A stretch of 64,000 nt of DNA from Tunturiibacter empetritectus (lineage in GTDB: Bacteria; Acidobacteriota; Terriglobia; Terriglobales; Acidobacteriaceae), in the NCBI RefSeq assembly GCF_014201375.1, contig NZ_JACHDZ010000006.1:248001-312000 (forward strand). The letters are read 5' to 3'. Positions 26,275-34,022 of the stretch are shown piece by piece. The notes under the pieces are model-generated. The model saw only the letters and a list, made by a program, of their open reading frames with translations. It was not told where the DNA came from and did not search any database. The translations under genes and the position numbers were made by a program. Each line of letters opens with the position of its first letter. Positions within the stretch are counted from its first letter, which is position 1.

Positions 26275-27303
26275 ATGTCAGACAAATTTGTGACGTTGGA
26301 GGAGATTCGGGCGGCGAAGGAGCGGATCGCCGGGGTTGCGGTGAGGACTCCGCTTTATCGCGTGGAACGGGCTCGTTTGCGAATGGGAAAGTTTCCGGAG
26401 CCGGAGTTTGATCTCTACATCAAGGCCGAGAGTGAACAGCCGATTGGGAGCTTCAAGCTGCGTGGGGCTTACAACATGGTGGCGCAGTTGTCGCCTGAGG
26501 CGCTGCGGCGTGGGGTGATTACGTATTCGAGTGGGAACCATGCGCAGGGTGTGGCGTATGCGGCGCGGGCGCTGGGGGCGAAGGCTGTGATTGTGATGCC
26601 TTCGAATGCTCCCGAGGTGAAGAAGGCGGCTACGAGGGGGCTGGGTGCGGAGATTGTGGAGGTGGGGCCGGCTTCGTCGGAGCGGAGGATGAAGGCCGAG
26701 GAGCTGGTGGCGGAGTTTGGGTATGCGATGATTCCGCCTTATGACGCTCCGCAGATTATCGCGGGACAGGCGACGTGTGGGTTGGAGATTGTGGAACAGC
26801 TGCCGGGGGTGGAGCTGGTGATCTCGCCGGTGAGTGGTGGCGGGTTGCTGAGTGGGACGGCTACGTCGGTGAAGCTGGCGGCACGGGCTGGGTTGGTGAG
26901 TGCCGGGGTGCAGGTTTGGGGAGCGGAGCCGGAGCTGGCGGCGGATGCGAAGGAGAGTTTTTATTCGAAGACGCTGGTGGAGTGGCCCGCGGCGAAGACT
27001 ACGCGGACGCTTGGGGATGGGCTGCGGACGCAGAGTCTGGGCGTGTTGAACTTTGCGCATGTGATGAAGTTTGCGGATGGGATTGTGACGGTGTCGGAGG
27101 AGGAGATACTGGCGGCGATGCGGGTGATGTTGCGTGCGACGACGCTAGTGCCTGAGCCGAGTGGCGCGGTGACGCTGGCTGCGGCGCTGTTTCATGCGGA
27201 GGAGCTGCCGAAGGTGAAGAAGGTGGCGGTGATTTTGAGTGGGGGGAACCTGGAGCCGGCGCTGCGGGAGCAGTTGGAGGGGGAGTTGGCGGCGAAGGCT
27301 TAG
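26275..27303 (+). CDS. Threonine/serine dehydratase, catabolic type
   Basis: This fold-type II PLP enzyme deaminates threonine to 2-oxobutyrate (or serine to pyruvate). The 342-residue protein has SFKLRGAYN with predicted Schiff-base Lys61, the substrate loop SSGNHAQG, the phosphate-binding SGGGLLSG, and the final SGGNLEP. The C-terminal ACT-like regulatory domain of biosynthetic IlvA is missing, so it should be free of isoleucine feedback. Serine racemase is a close relative and cannot be excluded. It ends at repeat copy D. Confidence 0.9.
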   Translation: MSDKFVTLEEIRAAKERIAGVAVRTPLYRVERARLRMGKFPEPEFDLYIKAESEQPIGSFKLRGAYNMVAQLSPEALRRGVITYSSGNHAQGVAYAARALGAKAVIVMPSNAPEVKKAATRGLGAEIVEVGPASSERRMKAEELVAEFGYAMIPPYDAPQIIAGQATCGLEIVEQLPGVELVISPVSGGGLLSGTATSVKLAARAGLVSAGVQVWGAEPELAADAKESFYSKTLVEWPAAKTTRTLGDGLRTQSLGVLNFAHVMKFADGIVTVSEEEILAAMRVMLRATTLVPEPSGAVTLAAALFHAEELPKVKKVAVILSGGNLEPALREQLEGELAAKA

Positions 27304-27402
27304 TCCTGCCTGACGGGCTCCCTTCGCGGGAGGCGGTCACTTCGTGACTTGTATACCTTGTCTTCGGTGAGCGTGAGGTAATGGCCCTCCCGGTGGTCGG
27401 GA
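27303..27402 (+). repeat. Intergenic hairpin repeat, copy D
   Basis: The unit starts on the last base of the dehydratase stop codon and fills the gap to the convergent CLC gene. It has the stem CTCCC/GGGAG around the loop TTCGC, the constant GTCAC-TTC-GTGAC hairpin, GTATACC, and a terminal TCCCG-GTGGT-CGGGA hairpin. The first box is GTCC-TGCC-TGAC, with one broken pair. Confidence 0.88.
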
Positions 27403-27406
27403 TCGA

Positions 27407-29191
27407 CTAGTGTTTTTGATAGCGGTTTAGAACATCTTGGAGAGTCACTGTGCCTTCGAGGGAGCCTCGTATGGCTCGGTTGGTGATGGGGAGGAGAGGC
27501 CAGCGCTGGAAGTGCGGGAGGGCGCTGGATAGAGGCTGGTCGGGGAATAAGACGGGAGTGCGCTCGGGGCCCAGATGCCCGGCTAGTGTCGCGGCTGGGG
27601 GCGTGGTTGTGGTTGCGTCTTGCTCCTCTGGCTGATTCGCTGCGAGGGCTTCGAGCTCTTCTCTTTTTGCGGTGTACCAGAGGCCGTCGCTGCAGTGGAC
27701 CAGGAAGATGGGGATGGATTTCAGGTCTTCGTATTGGGCGAGTGAGTTGAGCGTGTCGGCGATGGTTTCGCTGCCTTGCAGGACGGGGACGGTGAAGGGC
27801 TGCATGGCATCTTCGAGATGGAGATTGCTCTCTTCGCGGAGCTCCTCCATGGAGGGGAGGTTGAGGCCGTCCTGGTGGGTGAACTGCTCGAGGATGGGGA
27901 TAGGCTGGAGGACGCGGGAGATGAGGTAGGCGATGGTGTTGGCGAGGATGACGGGCAGCACGATGGAGTAGTTGCCGCTGACCTCGAGCACCATGAAGAC
28001 GGAGGTGAGGGGGGCGCGGAGGAATGCGGCGAAGAGAACGCCCATGCCGACCAGCGCGTAGGAGCCGATGGTGCCGGTGAGGTGGGGGAAGTAGATTTTT
28101 TCGAAGGTACCTACGGCGGCGCCGAGCATGGCTCCGATGAAGAGGGTGGGTGCGAACATTCCGCCGGGTGTGCCGCTGGAGAAAGAGAGTGTGGTGGCGA
28201 TGATCTTGAAGAGAGCGAGGAGGAGGAGCATCTTCCAGGCGAACTGCGCGTGCATGGCCTGGTCGATGGCTTCGTATCCTGCGCCCATGACTTGTACGAG
28301 GCCAAAGTAGCCGATGGCTCCTACGAGGAGGCCGGCGACGGCGGGCTGGAGAAGCTGCGACCACTGCGGCTGGCTGCGGAGTTTGGGGCGAAGGTAGCTG
28401 AGGCAGCGGGCGAAGAGGAGAGAGGCAAAACCGCCGACGACTCCAAGGGCGGCGTAGGCGAGAAGCTCGCGGGAGTCGCGGAGGTCTATGACGGGGATGC
28501 GGAACATCGGCTGGGCTCCCCAGAAGGAGCGGGCGACGACGACGCTGGCGACTGCGGAGAGGACGATGGAGCCGAGGACGGCGGCGCTCCATTGGCCGAT
28601 GACCTCTTCGATGACGAAGAGGATGGCGGAGATGGGGGCATTGAAGGCTGCGGCGAGGCCGGCGGCGGCTCCGATGGGAGCGAAGATGCGGAGTTTTTCC
28701 TTCGACATGCCGAAGCGGCGGGAGATGAGGGAGGCTACGCCGGCGCCGATCTGGAGCGATGGGTCTTCGGGACCGAGAGAGTGGCCGCTGCCGATGGCGA
28801 GGGCAGAGAGAAGGAACTTCCCGATGACGGTGCGGAAGGAGATGTAGCCGTTCGAGATGTAGAGGGCGGCCTTGGTCTGGTTGATGCCGCTGCCTCGAAC
28901 CTTGGGGAAGACGTAGCGAGTGAGGACTGCGATGACTAAGCCGGCTGCGGCGGGGATGTAGAGCAGGCGCGGCTGGTGCGGGTATGGAGAGGAGCCGAGG
29001 AGCAGGACGCTGAGCCATTCGATGGCCATGCGGAAGGAGACGACGAGGAGGCCGGAGACGACGCCGATGAAGATGGAGAGGAGGAGGAAGACGCGCTCTT
29101 CGCGGCCGGGGGCGATACGGGCGATCATGTCTTCGCGGAGGGTGATGGGTGCGACCGGCTCCGTCTCCGCCATTGCTGTTTGATCTTCCAT
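27407..29191 (-). CDS. CLC-family chloride/proton antiporter with C-terminal CBS pair
   Basis: This is a polytopic membrane exchanger. The 594-residue protein has the CLC selectivity motif GSGIN, the gating-glutamate region GPEDPSLQIG (usually G-R/K-E-G-P; the Glu is kept and the following Gly is Asp), the proton-glutamate region LFVIEEVIG, and GTPGGMFAP. Two CBS domains follow from about residue 440, probably binding nucleotides. Both key glutamates point to an antiporter rather than a channel. The ATG at 29191 is 6 nt after the TPR gene stop, so the two form an operon. Confidence 0.92.
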   Translation of the reverse strand: MEDQTAMAETEPVAPITLREDMIARIAPGREERVFLLLSIFIGVVSGLLVVSFRMAIEWLSVLLLGSSPYPHQPRLLYIPAAAGLVIAVLTRYVFPKVRGSGINQTKAALYISNGYISFRTVIGKFLLSALAIGSGHSLGPEDPSLQIGAGVASLISRRFGMSKEKLRIFAPIGAAAGLAAAFNAPISAILFVIEEVIGQWSAAVLGSIVLSAVASVVVARSFWGAQPMFRIPVIDLRDSRELLAYAALGVVGGFASLLFARCLSYLRPKLRSQPQWSQLLQPAVAGLLVGAIGYFGLVQVMGAGYEAIDQAMHAQFAWKMLLLLALFKIIATTLSFSSGTPGGMFAPTLFIGAMLGAAVGTFEKIYFPHLTGTIGSYALVGMGVLFAAFLRAPLTSVFMVLEVSGNYSIVLPVILANTIAYLISRVLQPIPILEQFTHQDGLNLPSMEELREESNLHLEDAMQPFTVPVLQGSETIADTLNSLAQYEDLKSIPIFLVHCSDGLWYTAKREELEALAANQPEEQDATTTTPPAATLAGHLGPERTPVLFPDQPLSSALPHFQRWPLLPITNRAIRGSLEGTVTLQDVLNRYQKH

Positions 29192-29197
29192 CTTGGC

Positions 29198-30385
29198 TTA
29201 GGGCTCCATCGCTTTGGGGAATTTGGCGAGTTGCAGGAGGAGGGCGTCGTCGCCGGTGGGAGGACCGCAGATCCTGCTGGTCTGGGTCTCGGTGTCGAAG
29301 ACGAGTTGCATGGTGGAGTCCTGCTGGGTGGGGTCGTTGAGGAGAGCGGCGCGGCTGGCGGTGGCAGCTTTGCTCGTCCACTTTGCGGCGAGATCCTTGA
29401 GTGGAGAAGACAAGCCGCTGGCGACGGAGAGCTGGGTGCTGCAGGTGGCGAAGCGTTTCTTTGCCAGAGCGCGGGCTTGCAGGATGCGCGTGACACGTTC
29501 GTTGTTGGGGAGCTTCTTGAGGGGGGCGAGTTCGAGGATGCGCGTGGAGTCTTCGAGCATCTCTTCGTATCTGGGGGTGATTGCTTCGGGCGTGGAGGGG
29601 GAGGTTTCCTGTTCACGCATGGTCTGCTCTATGAGCCGGTGGGCTTCGTCGAAGTGGCCGGAGTCGTATTCGAGGCGAGCCGCGGCTTGGAGGGCGATCT
29701 GGTTTTTTGGCTCCTGCGCGAGAACTTTGCGGTAGTAGGTCAAGGCGTCGTGAGGAGTTTGGGCCTTCTCGAGGAGCTGCGCGAGGGTGAGGGAGAGGGG
29801 GACGTCTTCGGGTGCGTTGCCTCCGGTGATGAGAAGTTCGGTGCGGGCGCTGCTGAGGTCGTGATGCGCGATGAAGTATTGCGAGAGTTCAAGGCGGACC
29901 TCGCGGCGGCGGAGGACTCCGTCTCCCTGCCACGTGCCGAAGATGGAGGCGCGGTAGTAGTTGATGGCAGCCTGGATGTCGTTTTTCTTTGCGGCGAGAC
30001 GGCCGAGGCTGAGGTTGATGAAGCCGTCGCCGGGTTGGGTCTCCCATAGGCCGAGGAAGTAGTTGAAGGACTCCTCGGTGTGGCCGGCGTCGCCGAGGGC
30101 CTGGGCGAGGAGGAGCTCGCAGGAGCGCTGGCCGGGGGCGTAGGAGAGGGCCGTGCGAAGGGCGACGATGGCCTGGTCGGGGTGGCCTGCGTTGAGGGCA
30201 GCCTGGCCTCGGGCGGACCAGCGTTGGGCCAGTTCCTGGCGGTGGGAGGTGAAGGAGCGAAAGAGGAAAAACGTCATGAGGAACAGAACGATGGTGACGA
30301 GCAGCAGACTGAGAAAAGTGAGGGAGTCGCGGAGAATCAACTTCCGCTTGAGGCTCGAATAGTCTTCTGTTTGCAGGGTCATCAT
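29198..30385 (-). CDS. Membrane-anchored TPR-repeat protein
   Basis: The 395-residue protein has a short cytoplasmic N-terminus, one transmembrane helix (about residues 20-44), then a periplasmic TPR-like array from residue 53 to about 260 with repeats such as GQAALNAGHPDQAIVALRTA. The rest is helical and unassigned. It is probably a scaffold for an envelope complex; no partner is evident beyond the CLC antiporter encoded 6 nt downstream. It is divergent from the SH3-domain gene. Confidence 0.75.
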   Translation of the reverse strand: MMTLQTEDYSSLKRKLILRDSLTFLSLLLVTIVLFLMTFFLFRSFTSHRQELAQRWSARGQAALNAGHPDQAIVALRTALSYAPGQRSCELLLAQALGDAGHTEESFNYFLGLWETQPGDGFINLSLGRLAAKKNDIQAAINYYRASIFGTWQGDGVLRRREVRLELSQYFIAHHDLSSARTELLITGGNAPEDVPLSLTLAQLLEKAQTPHDALTYYRKVLAQEPKNQIALQAAARLEYDSGHFDEAHRLIEQTMREQETSPSTPEAITPRYEEMLEDSTRILELAPLKKLPNNERVTRILQARALAKKRFATCSTQLSVASGLSSPLKDLAAKWTSKAATASRAALLNDPTQQDSTMQLVFDTETQTSRICGPPTGDDALLLQLAKFPKAMEP

Positions 30386-30568
30386 GCGATTTTGTGCGTT
30401 TTTATCTTGCCGCAGGGTCTTTCTCTAGTCTATGGATTTGATGCGTGTAGAGATAGTGGCGCATATGGGGAGTCGTGGATGATATTGGTTCGTTTGTTGA
30501 AGAGCGAAAGTTTAGACTGGACCGTGTTTGGCTTTCCAGAGGACTATGGCGGCGTCTAAGTGAGGTCT

Positions 30569-31588
30569 ATGCGAATTTTTTCTGTGAGATATGCGGCAGT
30601 TGGTGTTGGGGCGGTGCTGCTGGTGGCGAATGTTGCTGCGATGGGGCAGAAGAAGGGAAAAGACTACGACAGGACGGCCATTGCGACGGTGCTGCATGAT
30701 GCGAATGTGTACGTGGCGTCGGATGCAGATGCGCAGAAGATCTCGCTGGTTACGCCGGGCCACGAGATACAGATTGTTGAGCGGAGTGGCGCCTGGGTGA
30801 AGGTGTTTGCGAATACCGATATCAACGATGACGCGAATGAGGACGATCGCAACAAGCCTGAGTTTGGCGAGGACGCGAATGTAACTCCGGCTTCGGGGTG
30901 GATTCGGGATAAGGGAATTCTTGGGCCGGGGACGGCTGGTGGGGATGTGATTCTGTTTGGGTCGGCGGCGAACTTTGAAGATGAGGCGGAGCGGCCGCAT
31001 GCACCGAAAGGCGCGGCGGGGGCGGCTCATCTGCTGTATAAGCGCGTGGCGGAGTACTTTCCGGATTCGCCGCTGGCGGGTGAGGCGGCGTGGCGGGCGG
31101 CGGATATTCGGTGGCAACTGGATAAGGTCGATGTCAGCACGCTACCGAGTGCGAAGGAGCAGGAGGCATATCTGCGGCCGCAGATTTATGAGGGCGAGCT
31201 GAAGAAGGTGATGAAGATATATCCGGGTGAGTTTGCGGCGCGGGCGGCGTTCGATCTTCTGGATAACAAGCTGTGTGGGGATTGGCAGGGGCTGCCGAAG
31301 TGTCCGGAGATGGAGACGGGGCTTTATGTGAAGTATGCGCAGCAGTATGGGGATGGGCCTAAGGCTGCGGAGGCGCTTTACAACGCGGTGTATCGTCAGG
31401 GCGTGGTAGTGACGATGTACCTGGTGCAGGAAGATAAGAAGCGGTCGGAAGAGGCAGCGAAGAGGACGCAGGCGCTGGCGATGGATTTGAAGGCGCGGTA
31501 TCCGAAGTCGGAGTTCGCAGCGCGGGGGGCTAGTATTGCGTTTCGGGTTTCGCAGGGGATCGCGATCTATGGGAGTGATCGGGATTAG
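30569..31588 (+). CDS. Exported SH3-like/TPR-like envelope protein
   Basis: The 339-residue protein has an N-terminal signal or anchor helix, a bacterial SH3-like domain (about residues 35-115: HDANVYVASDADAQKISLVTPG and WVKVFANT), and a C-terminal helical part with outer-membrane TPR style (KRVAEYFPDSPLAGEAAWR). The ATG at 30569 is preceded by TGAGG; a GTG at 30560 is possible. It may attach to peptidoglycan, by analogy with other bacterial SH3 proteins. It ends 7 nt before repeat copy E. Confidence 0.65.
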   Translation: MRIFSVRYAAVGVGAVLLVANVAAMGQKKGKDYDRTAIATVLHDANVYVASDADAQKISLVTPGHEIQIVERSGAWVKVFANTDINDDANEDDRNKPEFGEDANVTPASGWIRDKGILGPGTAGGDVILFGSAANFEDEAERPHAPKGAAGAAHLLYKRVAEYFPDSPLAGEAAWRAADIRWQLDKVDVSTLPSAKEQEAYLRPQIYEGELKKVMKIYPGEFAARAAFDLLDNKLCGDWQGLPKCPEMETGLYVKYAQQYGDGPKAAEALYNAVYRQGVVVTMYLVQEDKKRSEEAAKRTQALAMDLKARYPKSEFAARGASIAFRVSQGIAIYGSDRD

Positions 31589-31595
31589 AGGCGAT

Positions 31596-31765
31596 GTCCT
31601 GCCGGACGGGCCACTACGCGTGGAGGGGTCACTTCGTGACTTGTATACCCCTTCGGTTGGCGCTCCCGTTGGTCGCGGGTGGATCTCGTGCCGACCAACG
31701 GGAGGACCACGCTTTAAAAAGGCGTGCGAACGCCCGCGCTCCGCAGGAGGCCCGTCCGGCAGGAC
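31596..31765. repeat. Intergenic hairpin repeat, copy E (mirrored form)
   Basis: A second mirrored copy. The outer 17 nt (31596-31612) are repeated exactly in reverse complement at 31749-31765, and CTCCCGTTGGTCG (31663-31675) is matched by its reverse complement at 31692-31704. The left half is complete, with stem CCAC/GTGG around loop TACGC and the GTCAC-TTC-GTGAC hairpin; the right half has diverged in the middle. It starts 7 nt after the upstream stop. Confidence 0.9.
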
Positions 31766-31799
31766 CTACCTTGTTTACCGTTTACACATACGGACGCTT

Positions 31800-31805
31800 T
31801 AGGAT
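31800..31805 (+). promoter_or_regulatory. Possible -10 element of uppP (leaderless)
   Basis: TAGGAT ends exactly 6 nt before the uppP ATG. No Shine-Dalgarno sequence lies between. No clear -35 match. Confidence 0.4.
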
Positions 31806-31811
31806 GGATGC

Positions 31812-32696
31812 ATGTCGATTCTTCATGTCATCCTCCTTGCCATCGTGCAGGGTCTTGCTGAGCTGTTGCCTGTCTCGAGCTCCGCTCACGTTGTAGTCGC
31901 CGAAAAACTGTTGGGGCTGGACCCGACGACGCCGCAGATGACGCTGCTGCTGGTGATGCTGCACACGGGTACGATGTTCGCCGTGATTGTTTACTTCTGG
32001 AATCAGTGGAAGAAGACTTACTTCTCGAGTGGCGACGCGTTCAAACGGTTTTTGATTCGGTTGGTATGGGCTTCGCTGCTGACTGCTGTCATTGGCGAAG
32101 TGATCATCAAGGTGATTGAGAAGACTGCATTTAAAGGGGCTTCGAAGGGTGAGATTGAGCTGCTGTTTGGGCGGCTGGATCTGATCGCTCCTGCGCTGTT
32201 CGCTGCGGGCTTGTTGATTCTGCTTGCGGGCCTGATGGAGAAGCGGCGGATGGGCGCGCATGAGAAGGTCTACGGCGACAGCGTGACGATGCGGCAGGCG
32301 GGTTGGATCGGCGCAATTCAGGGATTGTGTCTGCCGTTCCGCGGATTTTCGCGGTCGGGCGCTACGATCTCGACGGGGATGTTGACGGGCGCGAGCAAGG
32401 AGCGGGCGGAGCGGTTCAGCTTTGCGCTGGCTGTGGTGCTGACGCCACCGGCGGTGGGACGCGAGGTGATGCGGCTGGTGAAGGCGTCGCATGCAGCGAC
32501 GGCGGCGGGTGTGCCCATTGATCTGCATGGGAGCATGATGATGGGGTTGCTTGGTGCGGTGTTTGCGTTTCTGGCGGGACTGCTGGCTTTGAGGTGGTTG
32601 AGCAGCTGGCTGGAGGAGGGCCGGTGGTATCTGTTTGGGATCTACTGCCTGGTGGCGTCTGTGGTGGTGTTTGGGCTGTATCACGCGGGGTACTAG
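31812..32696 (+). CDS. uppP: Undecaprenyl-diphosphatase (BacA family)
   Basis: UppP recycles undecaprenyl pyrophosphate to the monophosphate carrier for cell-wall synthesis. The 294-residue membrane protein has the first active-site motif QGLAELLPVSSSAH near residue 14 and the second, PFRGFSRSGATIS, near residue 176, with about eight hydrophobic helices. The loop between helices 3 and 5 is slightly longer than in E. coli. It runs towards the DoxX gene on the other strand with a 13-nt gap. Confidence 0.95.
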   Translation: MSILHVILLAIVQGLAELLPVSSSAHVVVAEKLLGLDPTTPQMTLLLVMLHTGTMFAVIVYFWNQWKKTYFSSGDAFKRFLIRLVWASLLTAVIGEVIIKVIEKTAFKGASKGEIELLFGRLDLIAPALFAAGLLILLAGLMEKRRMGAHEKVYGDSVTMRQAGWIGAIQGLCLPFRGFSRSGATISTGMLTGASKERAERFSFALAVVLTPPAVGREVMRLVKASHAATAAGVPIDLHGSMMMGLLGAVFAFLAGLLALRWLSSWLEEGRWYLFGIYCLVASVVVFGLYHAGY

Positions 32697-32709
32697 ATGG
32701 CGCAGGTAG

Positions 32710-33066
32710 CTATCGGCGGGTGTAGAGCCAGGCCCAATAGATAAGCGGAATCTGCAGGGGGACGCGCAGCCACTGCGCCCAGCTTTGCCCCATGATGCCG
32801 GGCAGGCGCAGGTGCGACGTTGCCATGTAGATGTTGGCTGGAAGGACGGCTATGAGCAAAACGATCAGCCCCCAGGCTGCGGCTTGGCGCGTGGAAGGGA
32901 TCAGCAGTCCGATGGCGCCTAGTAGCTCGGCTGCGCCGCTGAGGTAGACCAGGAGTTTGTGCGCGGGTAGATAGGGCGGCATGATGCGGAGGTAGACGCC
33001 TGGGGCCAGGAAGTGAAGGCTCCCGGAGATGAGGAAGATTGTGGCGAGAAAGATGCGTCCGATCAT
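32710..33066 (-). CDS. DoxX-family membrane protein
   Basis: The 118-residue protein has four hydrophobic helices. It matches the small DoxX/DoxD-like group: SGSLHFLAPG near the start and YLSGAAELLGAIGLLIP in the second helix. The family is linked to redox or sulfur metabolism in some species, but this member's role is unknown. It stands alone, convergent with uppP and 39 nt before the terminator of the DUF2383 gene. Confidence 0.8.
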   Translation of the reverse strand: MIGRIFLATIFLISGSLHFLAPGVYLRIMPPYLPAHKLLVYLSGAAELLGAIGLLIPSTRQAAAWGLIVLLIAVLPANIYMATSHLRLPGIMGQSWAQWLRVPLQIPLIYWAWLYTRR

Positions 33067-33105
33067 GCTGAATCACTTCGCTCTTCTTGCATGCTTCACG
33101 CTAAC

Positions 33106-33142
33106 AAAAAAATGCGGGCAGCGAGATCGAACTCTCTGCCCG
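33106..33142 (-). terminator. Intrinsic terminator of the DUF2383 gene
   Basis: On the minus strand an 11-bp stem (33132-33142 with 33115-33125, one mismatch) is followed by CAT and seven T. It lies 32 nt past the stop of the DUF2383 gene. Confidence 0.9.
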
Positions 33143-33174
33143 TCGTCGAATTTGTACGCCCTTGGCTATTCTGA

Positions 33175-33639
33175 CTATTTGGATACGAGGGAGTCGCGGT
33201 GGCTCTTCACGTAATCGTGAGAGGTGAGGACGTGGGCCTGCTGCTCTGCGACGAGCTGGCGGACGGGGAGCGGAAGATCCTGATTGAGAGCGTCGGCGTA
33301 GGCCTTCTTGGCCTCGTCTTCGCCCTGTTCGGCAGTCTCGAGGAGGGTGTGGTCGCCGCCGCCGAGCTTGGCTTTCAGGTCTCCCCAGACGCGGTGGAGG
33401 GTGCCGGCGGTCGTCCCGGACTCTTTGATGTCGTGTACACCGTTCTGATGGAGAATCTCCTCCAGGTCGCCGCGGAAGCTGGCGCGCTTGAGAGATTCGG
33501 CGAGGAAGTAACGTTTGAGAGTGTCGTCTTTCAGATGTTCGCCGATGTCGGCAAAGCCTTTCTGGCTGTCGAGAAGGGTGCTGATGAGGGAGTTGAGAGC
33601 GCGCTGCATTTCGTTCTGCTTACCTGAATCTGTCGGCAT
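33175..33639 (-). CDS. DUF2383/PA2169-type four-helix-bundle protein
   Basis: The 154-residue soluble protein has the family pattern of four amphipathic helices: MQRALNSLISTLLDSQKGF, KRYFLAESLKRASFRGDLE, GTLHRVWGDLKAKLGG and VRQLVAEQQAHVLTSHDYV. The fold resembles ferritin-like bundles and the family is often tied to stress conditions. The ATG at 33639 has GAGG 9 nt upstream; longer in-frame readings have no support. It is a single gene with its own strong terminator. Confidence 0.82.
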   Translation of the reverse strand: MPTDSGKQNEMQRALNSLISTLLDSQKGFADIGEHLKDDTLKRYFLAESLKRASFRGDLEEILHQNGVHDIKESGTTAGTLHRVWGDLKAKLGGGDHTLLETAEQGEDEAKKAYADALNQDLPLPVRQLVAEQQAHVLTSHDYVKSHRDSLVSK

Positions 33640-34022
33640 GATGTAGACCTCAATCTTGAGTGAAGGTAGGTGCGGGATGCGGTTGGTGCAGGGTCCGTCG
33701 GCTGTGCGCGATTCTCCTCCGCCGACGGCAAGCAAGAGAAATCGCGAAAATCCCGCTCCCCTGCCAACCGGTTCTAAGGACCGCCGAGTGAAATTTGGCT
33801 CGGCGGTGAATATGAAGGAGTAGATGCAGGGAGTGCCCGTGGGTTTGTATGTGGATACCCCGAAGTGAGGTTTTTCGACATTTGTGCAGGGGGTTGGGGA
33901 GGGTCTGGGATAATCGAAGGTGCTCTGGTGATTTGCGGGCTCGGTTTGGATCGGACGGCGTGAGAGGTTGTGCGCGCCGTGACGGATGAGCCCGCGCGTC
34001 CCCCTCACATGAAGGCTCCCCA
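33640..34022. other. Intergenic region between divergent DUF2383 and ftsK genes
   Basis: These 383 nt carry the promoters of two divergent genes. GGGATAAT near 33907-33914 is the best -10-like site for ftsK, but it lies over 100 nt from the start codon and lacks a good -35. I see no gene or RNA. Confidence 0.5.

Noticed and set aside
27300..29381. A 693-residue minus-strand open frame overlapping the CLC gene
   Set aside because: Out of frame with the CLC protein, extremely Arg/Pro-rich, and runs through repeat copy D.
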